Part shown: piece after piece, positions 44,001-56,925 of the stretch
Layout of the letters: every line of letters starts with the position of its first letter
Position numbering within the stretch: the stretch's first letter is position 1
DNA from: Alopecurus myosuroides
Lineage: Eukaryota; Streptophyta; Magnoliopsida; Poales; Poaceae
NCBI GenBank assembly: GCA_028641055.1
Contig: CM054060.1
Location: 165,196,416 to 165,260,415 of the forward strand
Direction of reading: 5' to 3'
Length of the DNA: 64,000 nucleotides
Notes under the pieces: model-generated
Databases searched by the model: none
Told to the model about the DNA's origin: nothing
The model's input: only the letters and a program-made list of their open reading frames with translations
Position numbers and translations under genes: made by a program

Positions 44001-47000
44001 CATTTGCTAAAAATTAACAAAAAAAACTAAACTAGCATCTAGTGCATTAACAATACTAGCAGAAAATAATAGGGTGCTTAAATAAGCAAGGCACTGCTAC
44101 TCATGTTATTGTTTTCACACAAGTGAAAACTTTAGGGGTCAAGTAATCATAACAAACTTATCAAAATGCTACTGGACCTATGGATACAACCCAAAAATAT
44201 GTGGTCACAAAACCACAAATGATTATGTCAAAATTCCACACCTGAGGGAATTTTTCCATAACAAAACTCATAGTCATGACAAAGCTAATAGTGCTTTTCT
44301 ACCAATTCCAATGCAAGATAGCAGAGGTGATAACAACACAAACTAAGTACCAACATGGTACTGGATACACTCAAAAAATCCAAGTGCTTTGCACATGAAT
44401 TCATCACTCAAAAATGCTATGCAAGTATTACTAGAGAATAATCAAATGCTATTAACAAAAATTCTATTTCTTCTCAACTCAAGTCCACACAATCTAACAT
44501 GCTAAAATAGCTAAGTAACACTTAGAAAACAAGTTCACACAACTTTTACATGCTAGAAAACAATAATGCAACACAAAAATATAATCACAACAATTAATTA
44601 GCTAAAATGCCAAAATGGCAGAAATATGCAAAACAAGGATCTGTCCACAAAATTTTCTAGGATGCTCTAAAAATTAAACCCTTCTAGGTTTGGATAGCCC
44701 TAAACATATACAAGACCATCCAGTTGAGTTTGCATCAAAAATCATTTGTAATTATTTTATAAAAATCACCAAAGTGCTCTCTGGTGTTTTACCAAATTGC
44801 ATGCCATTTCAAAAATACAATGAATTTGGAAACGAGGTTAAATGATCCTGTTAGGAAATTTCAAGGGCTTTCCAATGCAATTGGCCTCACTTCATTCTGA
44901 GTTGTAAAATAAAAATGGTGCTCATTTTGGTGTTTCTGGTAGCTGTTACCAAAACATTTTTCATTTCAAAACCATTCATCCAAAAGTAGATCTACAAGTT
45001 GGAGGTGGTTCAAATTTAGTTGATGTACAACTGTTATTTTTGGTTTGGTCAAATTAATTTGTTTGGTTGCCTTTTAGAGCCAAAAGTAACCTGCAATGTT
45101 TCTGTAAAAATAAAATGGAAAAATACAAGTTGTTGGGCCAGATCTGGGAATAGGGCCGGTCAGATCTGATCTACACCGCGGCCAGAGCTAGCCCGAGCCG
45201 CTGACGCGCCGGCCAGGCCGCCACGCGGCTGCCACGCAGGCGAGCGCAGGGGCCACCTGCCGGTTTGACTCACAACGCGCGGGTCAAGGACGGCTGGCGT
45301 CAGCGTGACGCCACCGCTGCGTCACCCGCCGGCGGGGAGATCTCCGGCGAGGCAAATTCGAGCGCAAACGTTTACCATTTTACGAATCAAACACATATAC
45401 GGGTTCCTCTCGACGTGGGCTACCGACCAGTGGTGGTTTCATTTCCGGGGAAACGCCGGAGTGCGGCGGCAACGGCGACGCGGCGGCGGCCGGACCACGG
45501 CCATGACTCGGCGGCGTTCTAGGGGGTTAGGGAGGGGGGAAAACGACGGGGAGGTTCCCCTGCTCACCGTGAACGTGCTGGGATGCTTGGTGACGGAGGA
45601 GGGAGCTCGAGGCAACGGCGATTCGTCGCCGGAGCTCATCGGGGTCGGAGAAGGGAAATGGACGGCGCGGCCCCGTCGGTGCTCTTCGGCTCGATTCGTT
45701 TGGCAGAGAGGGCCACCACGACAAGGCGGAGGCGATGGGACACTCGGCAGCCGGCGGCGAGCTCTGCAACTCCCGAATCGCCGGCGACCTCCAAAGCTAG
45801 GGTTCGGTTAGGAAGAAAAAAACAGAGAGAGAGTGTTTTCGAGGGGGGAGAGTGAGAGGGGGCAGGTAAGAGGTGCACAAGGGGGTCTTTATCCACGAGA
45901 TATTTCTTCTAATCGAATCCAAGAAGCATGGGCCTCCATGCCTGCTACTTCGTCATCTACAGGAAGAAGAAGAAGACCATGTGACTAGGATTACAATTAG
46001 GTCCTTTCCTTCTCTAGAAAATGTGATTTTCACCAAGCAAACAAAGTCAAAATTTAATTTCCTTTTGCCCAAAATTCTAATTAGTTTAGATACACCACAT
46101 ATATGAAAATTGGCTCCATTGGATAAACTTTATAATTCAAAGTTGTTCAAATTTGAATTCTTACATAAATGGACATTGAATTTATTAGACTACTTAGGAG
46201 CTTCCAAAAATGATAATTTTTGGCACACATTCCTTATTTGATGTGTTCCTTATGTGGTAGAAAATTCAAGTCATTTTGAGTTACTTCATAGAACAAACTT
46301 GTTCAAATTTCAAAAAGGTGCTGTCAAGAAAACAGAGGTTTTTGGCAACTTAAACAATTCAAAAACTTATGCCCTTTTGGTTTTCATCCTTATTTATGAT
46401 ATAGAGCATGTGGTATTTATTTCATGGTATTTGGAAAAAGTTTGTAGAACAAACTTGTTCAAAATCCCAAATGTTGCTGTGGAGAAAAACCATGTTTTCA
46501 GGACTTTAATGGATTCAATTTTTGGTCTCCTCTTGTGTGTGTTCCTTATTTGATATAAGGAAGCAATGGTATGAATTTCAAATCATTTGAGGAAAGTTTC
46601 CAATAGTAACTTGTTTTAGTTTTCTGTTTCTGGAAATATTGGAATTTCTATTTAATAAAGCACTTGGCTTTTCTTTAACCATGCTTTGCCAAAATATTTA
46701 TGTGACTAGAGATAGCAAGTCAATGCTCTCCAATACCTTTGTTTTTAATCTTGCAAGGTTGGAAAAACATTTGATAATATTTTGGTGAAGCATTTAAGAA
46801 TGCCTCTTTTTCTGATAATCATCTATGGAAATTTATTAAGTGTTTCATCTTTCTTAATTTGGGTCTTGGAATAATATTCAACAAGTAGTAGGTTCATAAT
46901 ATAGTTTTTGGAAAAACTCTTTGATCAATATTTACTTTAGAAAATATTGCCAAAGTCATTGGAACAATAAGTTGAATATTTTGTTTTCAATTCCTTAGCC

Positions 47001-47139
47001 ATGTAAGATTATATAATTAGTTTGTTTAGTTGCACTCAAACAAATACAACCAAAGTTTAATTGTCACAATCAAAGTTTAATTGTCAAGAAATTAGCAAAA
47101 CAACTGTGTTATTAGGTATTGCAAAATTGGGATGTGACA
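41083..47139 (-). repeat. LARD C left LTR (3' LTR)
   Basis: Starts TGTAAGGACCCC and ends GGGATGTGACA on the plus strand; on the minus strand it opens TGTCACATCCCA, like the TGTAACATCCCA of LARD B. Short ORFs within are mirrored in the other LTR and lack any domain. Confidence 0.93.
45150..45860 (-). promoter_or_regulatory. GC-rich, leader-like island in LARD C left LTR
   Basis: On the minus strand CTCTCTCTG and AACCCTAGC lead into CCG-rich sequence, ending near an inverted pair of TGACG sites (GGCGTCA-GCG-TGACGCC, 45296-45312). The same plan occurs in LARD B. The right LTR copy is at about 54910-55640. Confidence 0.5.
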
Positions 47140-47159
47140 GGTCTTCCCCCCTTAAAAAG

Positions 47160-47177
47160 AATCTCGTCCCCGAGATT
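47160..47177 (-). other. Hairpin upstream of the LARD C polypurine tract
   Basis: Minus strand AATCTCG-GGGA-CGAGATT: perfect 7 bp stem, 4-base loop, 20 bases from the 3' LTR. The position and loop match the LARD B hairpin while the stem sequence differs. Confidence 0.7.
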
Positions 47178-50100
47178 CACAAGCGAGGACTAAGGGAGGG
47201 CCAACAAACACAATGTTAGTGTTGGAGTGAAGGTGCTTCCCCCCTTTGACTTTTCTTGGGAGGCGGGGTACTTCCCTAAATTAGCAAATTCTTTTCACGG
47301 GAGTTGGGTTTCATACTCAAAACCTTAGATCCAAACACCCGTCTTTCAGAAAATCTCTAATTATCAATTCACTCAACCGCCAATTTTTAAAATTTCTGAT
47401 AACGTCACTACAAAATTAAGGTTAGTGCAGAACTACCTGGAAATATACCGTCAATTATTTACATGAGTTCCTAGCTATATCCCACATCTTACATAACACA
47501 TATGGAGTGGTGTACCACTCTCATAATAAGGTATGTAATAAGCTAAAAATTATAGCTTGTGGGTGCAAAGGTTAGGTTGCTAAGGTAAAACAAAACGACA
47601 AAACAATACCTATGGCAGTGGTTATTACTCACCACAAGCAACTATCACTTAATGTGTTCATGATTTTAGTTGGATATTTTAGATTCTTAAGATACTCTCA
47701 AGCACAATCATAACACAAGCATAAACTCATGCTAAGGTAAAACATTTAAACAAAATCCCATAAGCAAGCAAACAACACCACAGATGAATAGACTGTTAAT
47801 TCACTAGGTTATTGTTTACTAGAGGTTTTGAAATCCATCAATCATGAACAATTTGCAAACAACCAGTAGCAAAAAAAACCAATGAATACAATCATAAAGA
47901 TACTCTAAAATACCATATTTACACAAAATAAAAGCTCCTATTACATAGGCATAAAAAAGGTTTTGCACCAATAACACACTAGTATGAAAAATCTACACCA
48001 GCATGCTATAAGAGATATTCATATCCTATAACCATAGAACATGTAACTAAATAAATCATGGCATGATAACAGAAGTAATAACTTCCTAAACATGCTATAT
48101 CAACACATATACTCATAAAAAAAAAGAGGGTAATACTAGAGCAAAAATCACCATTTCCCAGTGGTGAAACTAGTTTTCGCGCTAGAGAAGCAAACAATGC
48201 TATCATGATGTTTAAAACTAAACAAGAAAGTCATGAATGTAAATTTACCTAATAACAGTACACAAAACTTACTCATGTTAGTAAGCACAAGCATCAAAAC
48301 AATCCCATGATACAACTATTAAACATGCATAAATTAATTCTAGCAATTTATGTTTTTCTTAAACAATTACTAGCAATCAAGCAAGGTATAACTCACACAA
48401 CCAGTAGCTATGAAATTAATGAAAAGTTATCTAAACCTTTTCAAAAATCCATACACTCAATTTAAAATTATTCACAAACAATCTACCAATCAAGAGGAAT
48501 TTATTTTATTTGTGAACAATTTAATTTTAGCACACGATAGTGAAACATTTCTTAACATGATAACCCTAAGGAATATTATGCTAACAAAAGGATCACACCT
48601 AAACATATTAGTATTTACTAATAGGAAATAAACTTCTCACTTGCATAAGTGAAAAAAAACAATTATATTTTCCATGGTGGAAAATAGAAATCAATCACAT
48701 AGTGAAACATGCTATTTTTACACATGTGTATGGTTGGGGATTTTTCATCCTCAAGCCAAAATGCAATAGGACCAGTGGGCTATGGCCTACTAATACCAAG
48801 GAAAAATAGGTACTAAGCCTCCGGTTACTCATGAAAAACTTTGCATACCAGGTAAAAATATAAGGCTATTTAATCTAGTGAAGCAATACTAGTGCATATT
48901 GATAGCAATGCTTACACATGCTTTACTATTAAAAGACATACAAGCTAACATAGGTACAAGCATAAAAATAACAGTACCTAAATGGTACTGAACTCAAAGA
49001 AAACATAGCACAAAAATCTACTAAGAAAGTATACACAGATCTAGCTCTCACTATGCTTCCAATTAATAAACTAGAAGGTAACAAATGCTATTTCATTTTT
49101 ATTCGAGTTTCCAATCGTGCACACACTTTATGGGGTAGATTTTATTGTAAGAAAACAACATAATAACAAGTCCTAACAACTCCATATAAGTTAGGAAGCA
49201 CGATTGAATAAAACACAAATTCATTTCAATCAAGAGCACACAAAGAAACAAAAACAGGAAAACTGTTGTTTCCTAGATCTATCATAACCATTCCATCGTT
49301 CACTTAATTTCTAAACCCCGAATATCATAGTATCTACAACGTCTACTAAGATTTGGCTTCCAAAGTAGATACACCCGATATCCTATTGACTAGTAAATGA
49401 ATAGGTCATCATCTTATTTTCTCGTGACTTCTCCTTTTTACCAACTAGATTAAAAGGTGTCTTAAATCACTTAATTCTTTGGTTTAGAAAGAGTTGTCAG
49501 TAGTTCGCATGCTTTGGTTAGGTGTCAACCTAAGATTAGTCAAAGCATGTTAGTCTTTTTAGCTTTCTATTTAATCATGTTTGTCCGACAAGATACGACT
49601 AGCGTCATCGTACGTCGAATATTGAATTGTGCTCTTTTGATTGGCTTTTGAGGGGGTTGCGCATCATGGCATGTGAAGACTTCTTTTTGCACCTTTCTCC
49701 AGAGGAGGGAGGTATATAACTTTTTAAAAGGGGATTTCTCTTGTTTGGTCTTTTAAAAAGGGACATAAATAGGTGCGACATTTAGCCAACAGAGCAAAAT
49801 GAGTCTTTTGCAAACAGACAAACACAGAGGTTTTGGTCAATATTGGTTGGTTTTCTTCACGCCTTTTCTTCTTTGAGGGTTGTCGTTGTTGGAGCTTTAT
49901 CAGTTGGAGTGAATCACTGGTAGCAACGCTATCAGCTCGTGTGGCTTGATGGTCCTCTATTATTAGGCCCAACGGTGCTTTCATTGATGGTGGGGAAATG
50001 GTGGTGGTTCACGACGGGTCGCATTGTGAAGCGAAAACAAGTATAAGTCTAAGCAACAAATTCTTGTTTTTGAATGCTATACAAACATTTTTGCTTGCAA

Positions 50101-50824
50101 AAATTTAACACGAGGCGATTCAAAAACAAGAGCGGGGCAATCACAAATCTGCAAATTTTGAGCACCCCACAAACATATAGAAGCCCAGATGAACAAAATT
50201 CTACACCACACAATAGCACAAAGTCCTTATGGACACACATAAGCAAGCCAAAACACACAAGCAAGGCTTCATGGGAGCTACGTCGGGGGAGGTGACTTAT
50301 GGAGTCATCGCTAAATTACTCCAAACTAGACTGATCCAAAAATCCTAGAAGTGGCTGAAGAACTATATCTACTTCTGACCATCATTACTGTAGAGCTAGG
50401 CAATTATTTTGGTCTCTCGGGACATCGGCAAGTATACAAGTTTTTGGATGAAAACAAGATAAATAGAAGTAAAGTTTTGATAAAACTTTATGCAACAATC
50501 TGTTTTTGAAACTCCAACTATTTTCTGGACCGAAAACTTCAAAGACGAGAGATGTTTCAAAAACAGAGCGGAGCAGTTGCAAACAAGTAAGAAATAAACT
50601 CTTAACCGAGAGAGATACCAGCTATGTAAGGCCCGCCCTTCGAACCACTGTTCAAGGACGCCCTTGATATGCATTTAGAATCTTTTGAAAAGATCAGAAG
50701 GAGGGAAAATATACTAAAATTCCCTTAGATATAAATAATTTAGATAGTAAATAGGTTTTTACTCAAAAATACTTTTCTTTCCTATCTGACGTCCATGCTA
50801 ACTAAGGTCTCCTAAGGTCAGGAT

Positions 50825-50838
50825 GGCTCTGATACTAA
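50825..50838 (-). other. Primer binding site of LARD C (Met-like, one deviation)
   Basis: The minus strand reads TTAGTATCAGAGCC near the LTR, close to the initiator-Met site TGGTATCAGAGC but with A in place of G at the third base. Confidence 0.6.
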
Positions 50839-50841
50839 CTC

Positions 50842-53800
50842 TGTAAGGACCCCAGACCGGCAGTCTGAAACCCTACGTATGCATACATTCACGATCCCAG
50901 AAAGATCAGTCGTGAACAACATACAAAGTTGGCACACAGAAATACATCATCCATTACACGAATACATAAAGGTATTACACAAATATCACATGATCAAGTT
51001 TAACGCAACTGCCACATGGGGCATGCAACTTATCAAACACAGCGGAAGACAAATGAAACACAACGTAGTTGAGCCCAAGTCACGCCTTAACCTACAGGCT
51101 GCTGACCCGGAGACGATCCTAGTTCGCAAAGCCGTCAACTCCGTACTTCTCTTCATAGATATCCTTTGGAGGCTCCTTCTCCAAATCTGATACGTAGATA
51201 CCAGGGGCGAAACCATAATGAGTACATTTGAATGTACTCCGCAAGACATCCATCATTTCACTTACCAACATGCAAATATGCTTATATGGTGGAATAGGTA
51301 GGCTATAAATAGGGTTCACTATCAATGGTGTTCATATAGGATGACACCACAGTTGCAGTCAAATTTAATCTGTACCTTCGTTGAAGAAGATACTTCAGAG
51401 GAAAATAATATAGTTTTATATCTCTTGTAGATATCACATGTACAAGAGGTTTTGTTAAACTTTTGTTTAAAAGAATATTTTCTCTTTGCAAAACTTCTTG
51501 GAATCAGTTTCCAGAATTCTTGCTTAGAGTAGAAAAGGTTTTCTTTGCAAAGCATTTTGTTTTGTATAACATCATCTGGCTTTTCATCATCGACGATACC
51601 TCCACGGTATACGTTTCCATTCCTTTCCGAACTTCACAAGTTCAACACTTCCCTTCCAAAATTCCTTTTCAAAAACTTCCTTTTTGAAAACATTGACACA
51701 ATGCTAGCTACATGGCCATTCAACTGTCCATATCCGAGGACGCGGCTTCTTCGAAAAAGTTGTACTCTGCAGAGGTGTACACATCCACCAGATCCAGTAC
51801 ACCTCCCGTGAACAATCACGGACTGTAACAACAGTATGTAAACATCAGGTATCTGATCATAACCATCCACTATGTTCAAGCTAGAATATGCCTATCTCTC
51901 AGTTGAGTTTTACCACATCCCCGGCACCGAGCTAATCCCCGCCAAGCCAGGATGCCTCAACTGATGCATCCGGAGGGAAAATTAATCCCACACTTTATAT
52001 GTCTCCACGACATTCGGTTCAGAGGATCGCATCCCCTATAGCACATTGAGATAGCACACACTGATAAGAACAAACTTCAAGTTAAGCCCCATGCCCATAT
52101 TGGGGTAGGGTGGCAGTACGGTAAAGGTTGTCCGGCGAAGACTAGGTTATGTGTCATTTTTGAAAAACACCACTTTCTCAAAAATGACCACTTCCACATT
52201 CCTCCGGAGAACAAGGATCCCCCTTTTCTCCGGGTTTTTCCGTAAAGCCTTTGTTTTGTAGAATCACAATTTTAGGGTGTCCACTTAGGGACTAGTATAT
52301 TTGATGGTAATAAATACCATATGGTGGCTTATGGGCTTGGTATTACCAAGTTTAACTATTGGCATGATAGTAACCTATAATATAGTATAGTAGTAAATTC
52401 CACATCAAAAATAGTTTTGATAATCAAGTTTTGGTAAAACTTCAGAGGTAAAATATGCATGATAGATAATGGTAAGTATTGTATCAGCAAGCATCAGGAT
52501 GGCTTGCCTGGTATCTCTTTGTGTCCCTGGTTGTTGGAGTGACTGGAACTTGAAACAGAGCTTCCCGACACTTCCTTCCTCTTCGTTTTCTAACGTCGTA
52601 AAAAGAGAATAAAGGACACACATTCAGAACCAAACAAGACAAACAAGGCTACAAGTAATACATACAGCAAGCAATCAAGAAGTACCACCCAAGTTCTCAA
52701 TTTTTCCCTTAAGAAAAATTGGCATAAAAACTATAGTTGAAAAGTCTGCTTTTTTTCCTAGTGTTTATGTGTGGCCAATTCAATGATTTTTAGTTAAGAA
52801 CACCATGGACCAGTGGGGTAGAGCACATGTTACTAGACAGTAGGGTGTCACATAAAACACATTTTTATGTCTAAAAACTTCCCCAACAATCTCTATGGCT
52901 AGCACATATAATTTGCTAAAATACTCAAGTGGTGAAAAAGGCTCATGACAACAAGTCAAGCCTATTTTCCACCATGATGCAAAAGTACCAGTGGGTGTTC
53001 CACTAAAAAGAAATGCTCACCCAGAGGTTAATAAGCCTCTGGTCACTTTTATAAAAGTGCTCCAAACAAACAATCTAGCATCCAAAAACTCCTACTCATA
53101 CTAGTAGAAAATTTAGGAAAAATACTAGACTAGTTTAGGCTACACTAGTTAATTTTATGCACAAGTGTGCAAGCTAGCAGAGGCAAAATACTCCTCTAAC
53201 CAGTACCCTAATTGCTACTGGATTCCACAAAATAACATAAAAAGCATAGCTAGGAAACAAGGAAAAACTATGCTTAAAAGGCTACACATGTGAGGAGATT
53301 AATTCCTAGTCATCCAAGTGTTACTCATGCTTTTATGCTACTTAAGAGGAAACCTATCAGAGGTGAAAACCCTAAGATAATAATGCCACAAGGACATTCC
53401 ATCCTCTGGTTTCCACACCAAAGATTCATAGTTTTCCCTAGGGTAAAACAAGACAAAAAGCATACATGAATATCCTAGTATGAAATTTAGACTTTAAGCA
53501 TTGCTATTTAAATCTATTTCAAACACAAGCACCAAGTATCTAGAGGTGCTATAACCAAAATAACAGTACCTAAATGGTACTGGTTTCATGAGAATTAATC
53601 TAGCAATAAGCCTAAAAAGCATTTAAAGATCTACTCAAAACATATATAAAAGAAACACATCTAGTGTGGGGGAAATAATGTTTCCACCAAAAATGCAATG
53701 AAACCAGTGGGTGTTCCACTAGCATAACAAAGCATTAAGAGGTCACAATGCCTCTGGTCCATTTGCTAAAAATTAACAAAAAAAACTAAACTAGCATCTA

Positions 53801-56800
53801 GTGCATTAACAATACTAGCAGAAAATAATAGGGTGCTTAAATAAGCAAGGCACTGCTACTCATGTTATTGTTTTCACACAAGTGAAAACTTTAGGGGTCA
53901 AGTACTCATAACAAACTTATCAAAATGCTACTGGACCTATGGATACAACCCAAAAATATGTGGTCACAAAACCACAAATGATTATGTCAAAATTCCACAC
54001 CTGAGGGAATTTTTCCATAACAAAACTCATAGTCATGACAAAGCTAATAGTGCTTTTCTACCAATTCCAATGCAAGATAGCAGAGGTGATAACAACACAA
54101 ACTAAGTACCAACATGGTACTGGATACACTCAAAAAATCCAAGTGCTTTGCACATGAATTCATCACTCAAAAATGCTATGCAAGTATTACTAGAGAATAA
54201 TCAAATGCTATTAACAAAAATTCTATTTCTTCTCAACTCAAGTCCACACAATCTAACATGCTAAAATAGCTAAGTAACACTTATAAAACAAGTTCACACA
54301 ACTTTTACATGCTAGAAAACAATAATGCAACACAAAAATATAATCACAACAATTAATTAGCTAAAATGCCAAAATGGCAGAAATATGCAAAACAAGGATC
54401 TGTCCACAAAATTTTCTAGGATGCTCTAAAAATTAAACCCTTCTAGGTTTGGATATCCCTAAACATATACAAGACCATCCAGTTGAGTTTGCATCAAAAA
54501 TCATTTGTAATTATTTTATAAAAATCACCAAAGTGCTCTCTGGTGTTTTACCAAATTGCATGCCATTTAAAAAATACAATGAATTTGGAAACGAGGTTAA
54601 ATGATCCTGTTAGGAAATTTCAAGGGCTTTCCAATGCAATTGGCCTCACTTCATTCTGAGTTGTAAAATAAAAATGGTGCTCATTTTGGTGTTTCTGGTA
54701 GCTGTTACCAAAACATTTTTCATTTCAAAACCATTCATCCAAAAGTAGATCTACAAGTTGGAGGTGGTTCAAATTTAGTTGATGTACAACTGTGATTTTT
54801 GGTTTGGTCAAATTAATTTGTTTGGTTGCCTTTTAGAGCCAAAAGTAACCTGCAATGTTTCTGTAAAAATAAAATTGAAAAATACAAGTTGTTGGGCCAG
54901 ATCTGGGAATAGGGCCGGTCAGATCTGATCTACACCGCGGCCAGAGCTAGCCCGAGCCGCTGACGCGCCGGCCAGGCCGCCACGCGGCTGCCACGCAGGC
55001 GAGCGCAGGGGCCACCTGCCGGTTTGACTCACAACGCGCGGGTCAAGGACGGCTGGCGTCAGCGTGACGCCACCGCTGCGTCACCCGCCGGCGGGGAGAT
55101 CTCCGGCGAGGCAAATTCGAGCGCAAACGTTTACCATTTTACGAATCAAACACATATACGGGTTCCTCTCGACGTGGGCTACCGACCAGTGGTGGTTTCA
55201 TTTCCGGGGAAACGCCGGAGTGCGGCGGCAACGGCGACGCGGCGGCGGCCGGACCACGGCCATGACTCGGCGGCGTTCTAGGGGGTTAGGGAGGGGGGAA
55301 AACGACGGGGAGGTTCCCCTGCTCACCGTGAACGTGCTGGGATGCTTGGTGACGGAGGAGGGAGCTCGAGGCAACGGCGATTCGTCGCCGGAGCTCATCG
55401 GGGTCGGAGAAGGGAAATGGACGGCGCGGCCCCGTCGGTGCTCTTCGGCTCGATTCGTTTGGCAGAGAGGGCCACCACGACAAGGCGGAGGCGATGGGAC
55501 ACTCGGCAGCCGGCGGCGAGCTCTGCAACTCCCGAATCGCCGGCGACCTCCAAAGCTAGGGTTCGGTTAGGAAGAAAAAAAAACAGAGAGAGAGTGTTTT
55601 CGAGGGGGAGAGTGAGAGGGGGCAGGTAAGAGGTGCACAAGGGGGTCTTTATCCACGAGATATTTCTTCTACTCGAATCCAAGAAGCATGGGCCTCCATG
55701 CCTGCTACTTCGTCATCTACAGGAAGAAGAAGAAGACCATGTGACTAGGATTACAACTAGGTCCTTGGAATTTACAATTAGGTCCTTTCCTTCTCTAGAA
55801 AATGTGATTTTCACCAAGCAAACAAAGTCAAAATTTAATTTCCTTTTGCCCAAAATTCTAATTAGTTTAGATACACCACATATATGAAAATTGGCTCCAT
55901 TGGATAAACTTTATAATTCAAAGTTGTTCAAATTTGAATTCTTACATAAATGGACATTGAATTTATTAGACTACTTAGGAGCTTCCAAAAATGATAATTT
56001 TTGGCACACATTCCTTATTTGATGTGTTCCTTACGTGGTAGAAAATTCAAGTCATTTTGAGTTACTTCATAGAACAAACTTGTTCAAATTTCAAAAAGGT
56101 GCTGTCAAGAAAACAGGGGTTTTTGGCAACTTAAACAATTCAAAAACTTATGCCCTTTTGGTTTTCATCCTTATTTATGATATAGAGAATGTGGTATTTA
56201 TTTCATGGTATTTGGAAAAAGTTTGTAGAACAAACTTGTTCAAAATCCCAAATGTTGCTGTGGAGAAAAACCATGTTTTCAGGACTTTAATGGATTCAAT
56301 TTTTGGTCTCCTCTTGTGTGTGTTCCTTATTTGATATAAGGAAGCAATGGTATGAATTTCAAATCATTTGAGGAAAGTTTCCAATAGTAACTTGTTTTAG
56401 TTTTCTGTTTCTGGAAATATTGGAATTTCTATTTAATAAAGCACTTGGCTTTTCTTTAACCATGCTTTGCCAAAATATTTATGTGACTAGAGATAGCAAG
56501 TCAATGCTCTCCAATACCTTTGTTTTTAATCTTGCAAGTTTGGAAAAACATTTGATAATATTTTGGTGAAGCATTTAAGAATGCCTCTTTTTCTGATAAT
56601 CATCTATGGAAATTTATTAAGTGTTTCATCTTTCTTAATTTGGGTCTTGGAATAATATTCAACAAGTAGTAGGTTCATAAGATAGTTTTTGGAAAAACTC
56701 TTTGATCAATATTTACTTTAGAAAATATTGCCAAAGTCATTGGAACAATAAGTTGAATATTTTGTTTTCAATTCCTTAGCCATGTAAGATTATATAATTA

Positions 56801-56920
56801 GTTTGTTTAGTTGCACTCAAACAAATACAACCAAAGTTTAATTGTCACAATCAAAGTTTAATTGTCAAGCAATTAGCAAAACAACTGTGTTATTAGGTAT
56901 TGCAAAATTGGGATGTGACA
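50842..56920 (-). repeat. LARD C right LTR (5' LTR)
   Basis: Nearly identical to 41083-47139. The largest difference is about 24 extra bases near 55756-55780, where ggtcc and an adjoining stretch are duplicated. Its GC-rich leader island is at about 54910-55640 and the inverted TGACG pair at 55055-55071. Confidence 0.93.
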
Positions 56921-56925
56921 GATAC
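56921..56925. repeat. Right target-site duplication of LARD C (GATAC)
   Basis: Matches 41078-41082; the LARD B LTR continues directly after it. Confidence 0.92.

Larger units (their letters stand above)
47140..50841 (-). mobile_element. LARD C internal region, non-coding
   Basis: 3.7 kb without a supported gene on either strand. The polypurine tract (minus strand, TTTTTAAGGGGGGAAGACC) lies at 47140-47159, just below a hairpin at 47160-47177. The primer site lies at the other end. Confidence 0.8.
41083..56920 (-). mobile_element. LARD C: non-coding retrotransposon with 6 kb LTRs, minus strand
   Basis: 15,838 bp flanked by GATAC. The LTRs are 6,057 and 6,079 bp and the internal region 3,702 bp. 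The primer-site side is at 50822-50841 and the polypurine side at 47140-47159, so it runs on the minus strand. No gag or pol domain. I count roughly 18-20 substitutions between LTRs by eye (about 0.3 percent), so it inserted recently. Confidence 0.9.

Noticed and set aside
45305..45811. 168-codon ORF in the LARD C LTR, also at 55064-55570
   Set aside because: It runs against the element's transcription direction, has only GC-driven composition (Arg/Gly), and no domain.
49724..49984. Possible gene in the LARD C interior
   Set aside because: 86 codons, no domain, no promoter-like context; expected by chance in 3.7 kb.
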